Shown here one piece after another: positions 57,578 to 64,000 of a stretch of 64,000 nucleotides of DNA. The notes beneath the pieces are model-generated. The model searched no databases, had not been told where the DNA came from, and saw nothing but the letters and a program-made list of their open reading frames with translations. The stretch's first letter is position 1. Every line of letters begins with the position of its first letter. Position numbers and translations under genes: made by a program. Origin of the DNA: an uncultured Aliivibrio sp. (GTDB lineage Bacteria; Pseudomonadota; Gammaproteobacteria; Enterobacterales; Vibrionaceae). The stretch is taken from positions 1-64,000 of the forward strand of contig NZ_CAMLHO010000020.1 in the NCBI RefSeq assembly GCF_946479765.1, in the 5' to 3' direction.

Positions 57578-58867
57578 ATGGCAGATAAAAAGGCGACACT
57601 TCATATTGAAGGTCAAGCGCCAGTAGACATGCCTATAATGGAGGGCACAATTGGTCCTGAAGTGATTGATGTGCGTAAATTAGGAGCAAGTGGTTACTTT
57701 ACCTTTGACCCTGGTTTCCTTGCCACTGCATCTTGTGAGTCTCAAATAACATACATCGATGGTGATAAAGGTGTTCTATTACACCGTGGCTTTCCTATCG
57801 ACCAATTAGCGAATAATGCAGATTACTTAGAGGTTTGTTACATCCTTCTAAATGGTCAAGCACCAAATCGTGATGAATACGAAACGTTCAAAGATATTGT
57901 GACTCGCCATACTATGGTTCACGAGCAGATTTCAAGTTTCTTCCACGGCTTCCGTCGTGATGCTCACCCAATGGCGGTAATGTGTGGAGTGGTTGGAGCC
58001 TTAGCTGCCTTCTATCATGATTCACTTGATGTAAATAACGATGAACACCGTGAAATTGCCGCATTTAGACTACTTTCAAAAATGCCAACACTTTCTGCAA
58101 TGTGTTACAAGTATTCAATTGGTCAACCTTTTGTCTACCCACGTAATGATCTAACTTACGCAGAAAACTTCTTACACATGATGTTTGCAAATCCATGTGA
58201 AGAGTATGAAGTAAACCCAGTTGTTGCCCGTGCAATGGATAAAATCTTTACGTTACATGCAGATCACGAGCAAAACGCATCAACATCAACAGTACGTTTA
58301 GCCGGTTCTTCTGGTGCTAACCCATTTGCTTGTATTGCTGCTGGTATTGCATCTTTATGGGGGCCTGCTCACGGCGGTGCAAATGAAGCGTGTTTACGTA
58401 TGCTAGAAGAGATTGGCTCTCTTGATAACATTGATGAATACGTTGCAAAAGCGAAGGATAAAGAAGACCCATTCCGTCTAATGGGCTTTGGTCACCGTGT
58501 TTACAAAAACTATGACCCACGAGCAACGGTAATGCGCGAAGCATGCCATGACGTATTGAAAGAGCTAAACATTAAAGATCCGCTATTAGACGTAGCAATG
58601 GAACTTGAACGTATTGCTTTGTCTGATGAATACTTCGTATCTAAAAAGCTGTATCCAAATGTAGATTTCTACTCAGGTATTATTTTAAAAGCAATTGGTA
58701 TTCCTGTTTCTATGTTTACTGTTATCTTTGCGATGTCTCGTACTGTAGGTTGGATTGCACACTGGAGCGAAATGCATAGTGATCCAAACAACCGTATCGG
58801 TCGTCCTCGCCAGCTTTACACTGGTGAAGAACTTCGTGAATTTAAACCACTTCATGAACGTGAATAA
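57578..58867 (+). CDS. gltA: Citrate synthase (type II, hexameric form)
   Basis: The 429-residue product condenses oxaloacetate and acetyl-CoA. The N-terminal small beta domain (about residues 1-60), and active-site His and Asp regions in [24 protein letters not shown] and the IAHWSEM segment are intact. Size and N-terminus are those of the NADH-regulated Gram-negative enzyme. It diverges from sdhCDAB-sucABCD as in E. coli. AAAGGAG precedes the ATG. Confidence 0.98.
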   Translation: MADKKATLHIEGQAPVDMPIMEGTIGPEVIDVRKLGASGYFTFDPGFLATASCESQITYIDGDKGVLLHRGFPIDQLANNADYLEVCYILLNGQAPNRDEYETFKDIVTRHTMVHEQISSFFHGFRRDAHPMAVMCGVVGALAAFYHDSLDVNNDEHREIAAFRLLSKMPTLSAMCYKYSIGQPFVYPRNDLTYAENFLHMMFANPCEEYEVNPVVARAMDKIFTLHADHEQNASTSTVRLAGSSGANPFACIAAGIASLWGPAHGGANEACLRMLEEIGSLDNIDEYVAKAKDKEDPFRLMGFGHRVYKNYDPRATVMREACHDVLKELNIKDPLLDVAMELERIALSDEYFVSKKLYPNVDFYSGIILKAIGIPVSMFTVIFAMSRTVGWIAHWSEMHSDPNNRIGRPRQLYTGEELREFKPLHERE

Positions 58868-58905
58868 CGCTAATTATACCAATGTAATTAATTAGACGTA
58901 TAAAC

Positions 58906-58939
58906 AAAAAAGGTTAATGCTCATGCATCAACCTTTTTT
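58906..58939. terminator. gltA terminator
   Basis: AAAAAAGGTT (58906-58915) pairs with AACCTTTTTT (58930-58939) around a 14-base loop that can pair further (TGC/GCA). The symmetrical A/T runs let it serve the converging NIF3-family gene as well. Confidence 0.85.
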
Positions 58940-58975
58940 ATTACGTATTCATAACGATAAGAAGTATTGAAACAC

Positions 58976-59731
58976 TTAAACTGGATTATCAATATCAATA
59001 AACTCTACATTAAATCCATGTTCTTTTTCTAACCACTCACCTAGAGCTTTAACGCCATAACGCTCTGTTGCATGATGACCAGCTGCAAAATAATGAATGC
59101 CTAATTCACGTGCAATATAAGTGGTTCTTTCTGATATTTCACCAGAGATAAACGCATCAATTCCCTGCTGAGCAGCCAATTCAATATAATCTTGCCCACC
59201 ACCAGAACACCAAGCCACCGTTTTAATGTCTTTATTGACATCAGGGGAAATATGTAGAGGTTCACGGTTCAGTATTTGACTGATCCTTAAATTCAACTCT
59301 TCCCCAGATAATACAGTTTCAAATTCCCCTTTCATTGCAATAGATTGAGGCGTCGGCTCTAAGCCTTCTACATTTACAATCGAAAAAAGACGGGCTAATT
59401 CAGCATTATTACCAAGCGTAGGATGAATATCTAAAGGAAGATGATAAGCCAATAGATTAATGTCATTTTTAATTAAAGAACGAATACGATTACCTTTCAT
59501 TCCCTTAATCGATTCACTCTCACCTTTCCAAAAATAACCATGATGAACTAATAATGCATCAGCCTTTCTTTCGATTGCAACGTCAATAAGAGCTTGAGAA
59601 GCCGTTACACCTGTAATTATTTTCTTTACTTCATTTTTTCCCTCAACTTGAAGTCCATTAGGACAGTAATCTTTGATAAGTTGGGGTTTTAATTCTTTAT
59701 TTAATAGTTGTTCTAACTGAAAATTATTCAT
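58976..59731 (-). CDS. NIF3/YbgI family metal-binding protein
   Basis: The 251-residue product matches YbgI of E. coli (NIF3/DUF34 family), a toroid-forming dinuclear metal protein. The metal ligands appear in LLVHHGYFW and in HHATERYG, and YCPNGLQVEG near the N-terminus is the family opening. It is proposed to be a GTP cyclohydrolase I type 2 homologue, but its physiological role is unsettled. The ATG at 59731 has GGA upstream; a TTG two codons earlier is less likely. Confidence 0.9.
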   Translation of the reverse strand: MNNFQLEQLLNKELKPQLIKDYCPNGLQVEGKNEVKKIITGVTASQALIDVAIERKADALLVHHGYFWKGESESIKGMKGNRIRSLIKNDINLLAYHLPLDIHPTLGNNAELARLFSIVNVEGLEPTPQSIAMKGEFETVLSGEELNLRISQILNREPLHISPDVNKDIKTVAWCSGGGQDYIELAAQQGIDAFISGEISERTTYIARELGIHYFAAGHHATERYGVKALGEWLEKEHGFNVEFIDIDNPV

Positions 59732-59756
59732 TGTCAATGTCCATTTTTAAATAATA

Positions 59757-59783
59757 AAAAAGCAGCGACATGCGCTGCTTTTT
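59757..59783 (-). terminator. pgm terminator
   Basis: AAAAAGCAGCG (59757-59767) pairs perfectly with CGCTGCTTTTT (59773-59783). It ends pgm on the minus strand just before the NIF3-family gene. Confidence 0.88.
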
Positions 59784-59807
59784 ATTAATAATTAACTGGT
59801 TTTAAAA

Positions 59808-61454
59808 TTATAAGCCAGCGTCTTTAAATACGTTGCTTACAATTTCTTGAGCTTCTTGTTCAATCAATGCTAAATGTTCTGCACCTTTAAAGCTTTCACA
59901 ATAAATCTTGTAGATTTCTTCGGTTCCTGATGGGCGAGCAGCAAACCAACCGTTCGCTGTTGTTACTTTAAGGCCACCAATAGCAGCACCATTACCTGAA
60001 GCATGCGTTAAACGAGCTGTAATGTCATCACCCGCAAGCGTTGTTGCAGCTACCATTTCTGGAGATAATTTACTTAATACTGCTTTTTGAGCTTTATTTG
60101 CCACAGCTTGAATACGGTTATAACTTGATTCACCATGTTGAGCAGCTAGTTTGTTGTAGTATTCTTGGGGGTTCATGCCTGTAGTCGCTGTGATTTCAGC
60201 CGCAAGTAGACACAAAAGAATACCATCTTTGTCTGTTGACCAAGGTGTACCATCAAAGCGTAGGAAAGAAGCACCCGCACTCTCTTCACCACCAAAACCA
60301 AGAGAACCAGCATATAAGCCATCAACAAACCACTTGAACCCAACAGGAACTTCACATAGGTCACGACCTAAATCAGCGACTACCTTGTCAATAATTGCCG
60401 AAGATACTAATGTTTTACCGACTGCAACTTCTGTTTTCCATTTTGGACGATTACGGTATAAATAATCAATACAAACAGCTAGGTAATGGTTTGGATTCAT
60501 TAAACCAGATGGCGTTACAATACCATGGCGGTCATAATCAGGATCATTACCAAACGCTAAATCATAGTCATCTTTTAATGACAATAAACCGGCCATCGCA
60601 TAAGGAGAAGAACAATCCATGCGTATTACGCCATCTTTATCTAACGACATAAATTGGAATGAAGGATCAATTGCCTCACTAACTAAAGTAAGATCTAGAT
60701 CAAATGCTTTACCGATTTGACGCCAGTATTCAATACCAGAACCGCCTAATGGGTCAACGCCTAGTTTTAAATTTGCTTTTTGAATCGCTTCAATATTGAC
60801 GACATTTTTCAAATCATCAATATACGGCTTAACCAAATCCACTTGTTTAACTAAATCAGATTTCATCGCTTCATTAATTGGAATGCGCTTTACACCATTC
60901 AATTCGTTTGCGATAAGTAAATTTGCTTGATTCTCAATTGCCGTAGTTAACTCACCTTCAGCCGGTCCACCATGGGTCGGATTATATTTAATGCCGCCAT
61001 CTTGAGGTGGATTATGGGAAGGAGTAATAACGATACCATCCGCTTTATCATCAAATTTAACGTTATGCGTTAAGATTGCATGAGAAATGCCTGGCGTTGG
61101 TGTGTAACCATTATCTTCTTGAATGATAACTTCAACACCATTAGCAACTAATACTTCGATCGTCGAAATGAAAGCAGGTTCAGATAAAGCATGTGTGTCT
61201 TTACCTAAGAAAAGTGGACCTGTAACCCCATTTTCCTTACGTACATCAGCAACCGCTTGAGCGATAGCCCAAATGTGATGTTGATTAAACGTTGCTTTAT
61301 CTGCTGTTCCACGATGACCTGAAGTACCAAATTGTACTTTTTGATCTGAGTTTGATGCATCAGGTTCTAATAAAAAATAATTAGAAACTAATGCTGGGAT
61401 ATTGTGTAAATCTTCTTGCTGAGCTTTCTGCCCAGCGCGAGGATGTATAGCCAT
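59808..61454 (-). CDS. pgm: Phosphoglucomutase
   Basis: The 548-residue product interconverts glucose 1-phosphate and glucose 6-phosphate. Landmarks are FGTSGHRG, the phospho-serine loop [15 protein letters not shown], the metal-binding DPDYDRHG and the sugar-binding [11 protein letters not shown]. Length matches E. coli Pgm. It follows seqA, as in E. coli, with a 50 bp gap. Confidence 0.97.
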   Translation of the reverse strand: MAIHPRAGQKAQQEDLHNIPALVSNYFLLEPDASNSDQKVQFGTSGHRGTADKATFNQHHIWAIAQAVADVRKENGVTGPLFLGKDTHALSEPAFISTIEVLVANGVEVIIQEDNGYTPTPGISHAILTHNVKFDDKADGIVITPSHNPPQDGGIKYNPTHGGPAEGELTTAIENQANLLIANELNGVKRIPINEAMKSDLVKQVDLVKPYIDDLKNVVNIEAIQKANLKLGVDPLGGSGIEYWRQIGKAFDLDLTLVSEAIDPSFQFMSLDKDGVIRMDCSSPYAMAGLLSLKDDYDLAFGNDPDYDRHGIVTPSGLMNPNHYLAVCIDYLYRNRPKWKTEVAVGKTLVSSAIIDKVVADLGRDLCEVPVGFKWFVDGLYAGSLGFGGEESAGASFLRFDGTPWSTDKDGILLCLLAAEITATTGMNPQEYYNKLAAQHGESSYNRIQAVANKAQKAVLSKLSPEMVAATTLAGDDITARLTHASGNGAAIGGLKVTTANGWFAARPSGTEEIYKIYCESFKGAEHLALIEQEAQEIVSNVFKDAGL

Positions 61455-61504
61455 TTGACGATTCCTTGTGACAAATTATTATTTGAGTAATGGCTCAAAG
61501 GAAA

Positions 61505-62053
61505 TTAAATTGCCGCGCACACTTTCTCTGTCAAATCATGATGGAAACCCATACGCTCCATTAACAATTCAACCATGTGGCGCTTGCGATTAGTATTTGT
61601 ATTTGTGATAACCCAAAATGGAGTGCCGTTAATTTCACGGGGCTTAGTTGTTTTACCACTTGCAATCAATGTGTCTTGATTGTCTGCAAAATAAACTCGG
61701 GTTCTTCCTTTCACTTCCGTTGCTTCAGCAAAGGCCTTTGAGTCAATTTGATATAATTCTGATAGCACAATTAAAAAACGATCAATCGCTTTATCTAATG
61801 CAGAAAATTCATCAGAGATTAATAAGGTACGTACCGCTTTAACGCGATCTACAGATGTCTCTTTACCTGCATCTTTACTGACTACTATGCCTTTTTTCTG
61901 TACTTCAACAGGGGTTGAAACAGAAATAACAGAGTCTAAAGGTGACGACTGCATTAAGAGACGACGTAAAATATCAGAGGCACTTTCACCGATGTGTTGA
62001 GTTTGGCTCGCAATAAAGCGGTATAGTTCTTCGTCTACTTCAATAGTCTTCAT
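61505..62053 (-). CDS. seqA: SeqA, negative regulator of replication initiation
   Basis: The 182-residue product has the N-terminal ribbon-helix multimerisation domain (MKTIEVDEELYRFIASQTQ), a linker, and the C-terminal DNA-binding domain that recognises hemimethylated GATC (GRTRVYFA, GTPFWVITNTNTNRKRHMV). It keeps newly replicated origins from refiring. It diverges from ybfF, with a 25-bp palindrome between them. Confidence 0.97.
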   Translation of the reverse strand: MKTIEVDEELYRFIASQTQHIGESASDILRRLLMQSSPLDSVISVSTPVEVQKKGIVVSKDAGKETSVDRVKAVRTLLISDEFSALDKAIDRFLIVLSELYQIDSKAFAEATEVKGRTRVYFADNQDTLIASGKTTKPREINGTPFWVITNTNTNRKRHMVELLMERMGFHHDLTEKVCAAI

Positions 62054-62088
62054 TATATGGTTCGTATTCTATAATCTATTTATGAAGG

Positions 62089-62113
62089 CACGATTATACA
62101 TTGTATAATCGTG
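62089..62113. promoter_or_regulatory. Perfect 25-bp palindrome in the seqA/ybfF divergent region
   Basis: CACGATTATAC and GTATAATCGTG are perfect 11-bp arms around a 3-base centre. Each strand contains a perfect TATAAT -10 hexamer in the palindrome, so it could be the overlapping core of divergent promoters as well as an operator. -35 elements on either side are weak. Confidence 0.55.
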
Positions 62114-62147
62114 ATACTCTACGACAAACCTAACACAACGCAGAAAA

Positions 62148-62924
62148 ATGAAGCTACTTAACTATAAAGAACAAGGAAATGGGGATCCTTTGATCCTAAT
62201 TCATGGCTTATTTGGAAATTTAGATAACCTAGGTCTTCTCGCCCGTCAATTTGAATCGACATATCGAGTGATCAGTGTTGATCTTCGAAACCATGGTCAC
62301 TCTTTTCATTCAGAAGATCATAATTATCAAGCGCTCGCGTCTGATGTCATTCATCTACTTGAACATTTATCCATTTCCTCTGCTCATCTCATAGGTCATT
62401 CTATGGGAGGTAAAGTCGCTATGGCCATCGCAGGTCAGAAACCAGAAATTATCTCATCACTAGCCGTTTTAGATATGGCTCCGGTAGCCTATCCTGAACG
62501 CAGACATGACGCAGTATTTTCTGGGCTTCAACACATTTTAGACACACCACCAACTACTCGAAAAGAAGCAGATCAATTACTTGCAATGTCCATCGTAGAT
62601 CCTGGCGTACGACAGTTTTTAAGCAAATCATTGTATAAAAAAAACGAACAGTTAACTTTGCGTTTTAATGTGCCCGCATTATTAGCGAATTATCACCATA
62701 TAATAGGTTGGGATCCTATCTCACCATTTACTGGTAATATTCTGTTTGTAAAAGGAGAAAATTCCGATTACATCCAACCTACACACCAAAAAGAAATTAT
62801 GGCGCAATTTCCAAAAGCTAAGGCACATATTGTCAGTGGTACTGGCCATTGGCTGCATGCAGAAAAGCCAGAAACCATTTATCGAGTCATAAATCGATTT
62901 CTAGTAAAAGTTGGTAATAGATAA
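62148..62924 (+). CDS. ybfF: YbfF family alpha/beta hydrolase (esterase)
   Basis: The 258-residue product is an alpha/beta hydrolase with oxyanion segment LIHGLFGNLDN, nucleophile Ser in GHSMGGKVAMA, and catalytic His in GTGHWLHAEKP. YbfF of E. coli is an acyl-CoA/ester hydrolase of broad substrate range. Its divergent pairing with seqA is conserved with enteric bacteria. No strong Shine-Dalgarno is seen before the ATG. Confidence 0.92.
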   Translation: MKLLNYKEQGNGDPLILIHGLFGNLDNLGLLARQFESTYRVISVDLRNHGHSFHSEDHNYQALASDVIHLLEHLSISSAHLIGHSMGGKVAMAIAGQKPEIISSLAVLDMAPVAYPERRHDAVFSGLQHILDTPPTTRKEADQLLAMSIVDPGVRQFLSKSLYKKNEQLTLRFNVPALLANYHHIIGWDPISPFTGNILFVKGENSDYIQPTHQKEIMAQFPKAKAHIVSGTGHWLHAEKPETIYRVINRFLVKVGNR

Positions 62925-63011
62925 TCCATACCAACAATGTCAAAGCTATGATATAGTTTTGCCAAATTATTCGATCAGATTTAGGTCGCTTACTTAAGAT
63001 AAGGGTGATTC

Positions 63012-63233
63012 ATGCTGTATGAACATTTTGATCTCATTGAATCTATTGGATTAGATTTACTGTTTGCCTCGATATTTTTCTTTATCGGCATGGCTATTAA
63101 AGATGTATTAAAACAAGCGAATGTACCCCCTTTTGGCCGAAAAATTGTTTGGCTAGTTCTCTTTTTAGGCTGTACAGGCTTTATTGCTAAAGGGATTATT
63201 CAGTTAAGCTGGGAAGGCTCTGGTCTAGGTTAA
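63012..63233 (+). CDS. DUF2788 small membrane protein
   Basis: The 73-residue product has two membrane spans (about 13-30 and 44-62) joined by a short basic loop (KQANVPPFGRK). It matches DUF2788 family proteins that sit between ybfF and fldA in vibrios. The function is unknown. AAGGGTGA precedes the ATG by a few bases. Confidence 0.8.
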   Translation: MLYEHFDLIESIGLDLLFASIFFFIGMAIKDVLKQANVPPFGRKIVWLVLFLGCTGFIAKGIIQLSWEGSGLG

Positions 63234-63292
63234 GTCACTGATCTAATAACATCTATTTTTAATTAATACAGACAAATACAGGTATTCATCAT

Positions 63293-63820
63293 ATGGCAAG
63301 TGTAGGACTCTTCTTTGGTAGCGACACAGGTAATACTGAAGCTGTTGGCAAGATGATTCAAAAACAGCTTGGTAAAAAGCTAGTTCATGTTCAAGACATA
63401 GCAAAAAGCAGCAAAGAAGATATTGATAACTTCGATCTTCTACTTCTAGGTATCCCTACATGGTACTACGGTGAAGCTCAATGTGATTGGGATGATTTCT
63501 TTCCTGAATTAGAAGGCATTGATTTCTCGACTAAACTTGTTGCTATCTTTGGTTGTGGTGATCAAGAAGATTACGCTGAATACTTCTGTGATGCGATGGG
63601 TAACATCCGTGATATCGTTGAAGCAAAAGGCGGCACTGTAATCGGTTACTGGCCAACTGAAGGCTATGAATTTGAAGCATCTAAAGCCCTAGTTGATGAA
63701 CATAACTTTGTAGGTCTTTGTATTGATGAAGACCGTCAACCAGAGCTTACTGAAGGGCGTGTAACTACATGGGTTAATCAAATCCATGAAGAGATGTGCC
63801 TTGCAGAATTAGAAGACTAA
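63293..63820 (+). CDS. fldA: Flavodoxin FldA
   Basis: The 175-residue product is a long-chain flavodoxin. It binds FMN phosphate through GSDTGNTE near residue 9, and the isoalloxazine loops are PTWYYGEAQCDWDDF and GCGDQEDYAEYF. It is an electron carrier for enzymes such as biotin synthase and ribonucleotide reductase activase. A hairpin (63831-63875, 11-bp arms) follows, probably the terminator, though its T-run is poor. Confidence 0.96.
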   Translation: MASVGLFFGSDTGNTEAVGKMIQKQLGKKLVHVQDIAKSSKEDIDNFDLLLLGIPTWYYGEAQCDWDDFFPELEGIDFSTKLVAIFGCGDQEDYAEYFCDAMGNIRDIVEAKGGTVIGYWPTEGYEFEASKALVDEHNFVGLCIDEDRQPELTEGRVTTWVNQIHEEMCLAELED

Positions 63821-63830
63821 CTTTGATTCA

Positions 63831-63875
63831 TGATGCTCTCTGCTTATCTCTTACATAATAAAGTAGAGAGCATCA
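63831..63875. terminator. Probable fldA terminator hairpin
   Basis: TGATGCTCTCT (63831-63841) pairs perfectly with AGAGAGCATCA (63865-63875). No T-run follows at once (ATCTAAATTC), so it may protect the 3' end rather than terminate on its own. The right arm also includes the stop codon of the minus-strand gene. Confidence 0.5.
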
Positions 63876-64000
63876 TCTAAATTCTGGCTTTTTTCTTACA
63901 TATAACGTTCGATTCACCTTCGCAACTACCTTTCCTTTTTTATCATAAATATACACTTCAAATTGCGGAAAATACTTTTCCCCATTATCAGTATGATCTT
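63873..64000 (-). CDS. 3' end of an unrecognised minus-strand gene (partial)
   Basis: On the minus strand a frame is open from the window edge to a TGA at 63873-63875, giving about 41 codons. The tail reads VYIYDKKGKVVAKVNRTLYV, a strand-turn-strand pattern. It resembles the last strands of hotdog thioesterases, but that is a weak impression. The gene converges on fldA and its start lies outside the window. Confidence 0.5.
   Translation of the reverse strand, partial: DHTDNGEKYFPQFEVYIYDKKGKVVAKVNRTLYVRKKPEFR

Noticed and set aside
1..64000. tRNA, rRNA, CRISPR array, prophage or insertion sequence
   Set aside because: No cloverleaf-like segments, regularly spaced repeats, transposase-like or phage-like ORFs were seen on either strand.

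Overview
The window looks like chromosome I of a marine Vibrionaceae, most likely Aliivibrio (Vibrio) fischeri or a close relative. The reasons are low-GC, AT-rich intergenic DNA, gamma-proteobacterial housekeeping genes in typical order (yecM/argS, yfbV/ackA-pta, feoABC, mepM-znuACB, sdhCDAB-sucABCD/gltA, pgm-seqA/ybfF-fldA), and a complete aryl polyene (APE) pigment cluster with an aromatic amino acid ammonia-lyase gene, a content I associate with A. fischeri. No rRNA, tRNA, insertion sequence, prophage or CRISPR array was found.

Layout. 1-9 kb: small accessory genes (type A chloramphenicol acetyltransferase homologue, hotdog thioesterase, GNAT acetyltransferase, TetR regulator with a probable operator, glyoxalase-fold protein, phospholipase D-type lipoprotein), then radD, a cytochrome c' and rplY with a two-hairpin leader, and a META-domain lipoprotein. 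9.2-24.4 kb: a tightly overlapping 18-gene minus-strand operon for an outer-membrane aryl polyene lipid. It holds starter supply and activation (ammonia lyase, AMP ligase), two carrier proteins, ketosynthases plus a chain-length-factor-like partner, ketoreductase, two dehydratases, thioesterase, glycosyl/acyltransferases, and transport (LolA-like, MMPL exporter, lipoprotein). A methyltransferase gene diverges from its head.

24.7-38 kb: yecM, argS (UUG start), a chemoreceptor, yfbV, ackA-pta (intrinsic terminator between them) and feoABC with a Fur box. Between feoA and the next gene is a 0.5 kb region with no protein gene. It holds several hairpins and a strong plus-strand intrinsic terminator, best explained by an unannotated small RNA. 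38-48 kb: a large membrane-bound AraC-type sensor regulator whose kinase-like region lacks the phospho-acceptor His, the zinc-uptake genes znuA/znuCB with a Zur box and mepM, and a chemoreceptor broken by one in-frame TGA.

47.6-64 kb: TCA-cycle genes sdhCDAB-sucABCD on the minus strand, divergent from gltA; then a NIF3 protein, pgm, seqA, a perfect 25-bp palindrome between seqA and ybfF, a DUF2788 protein, fldA and the 3' end of an unrecognised minus-strand gene at the window edge. The most novel items are the candidate ncRNA near 38.1 kb and the degenerate hybrid regulator beside it. The APE cluster is the most striking system, but it belongs to a described family.
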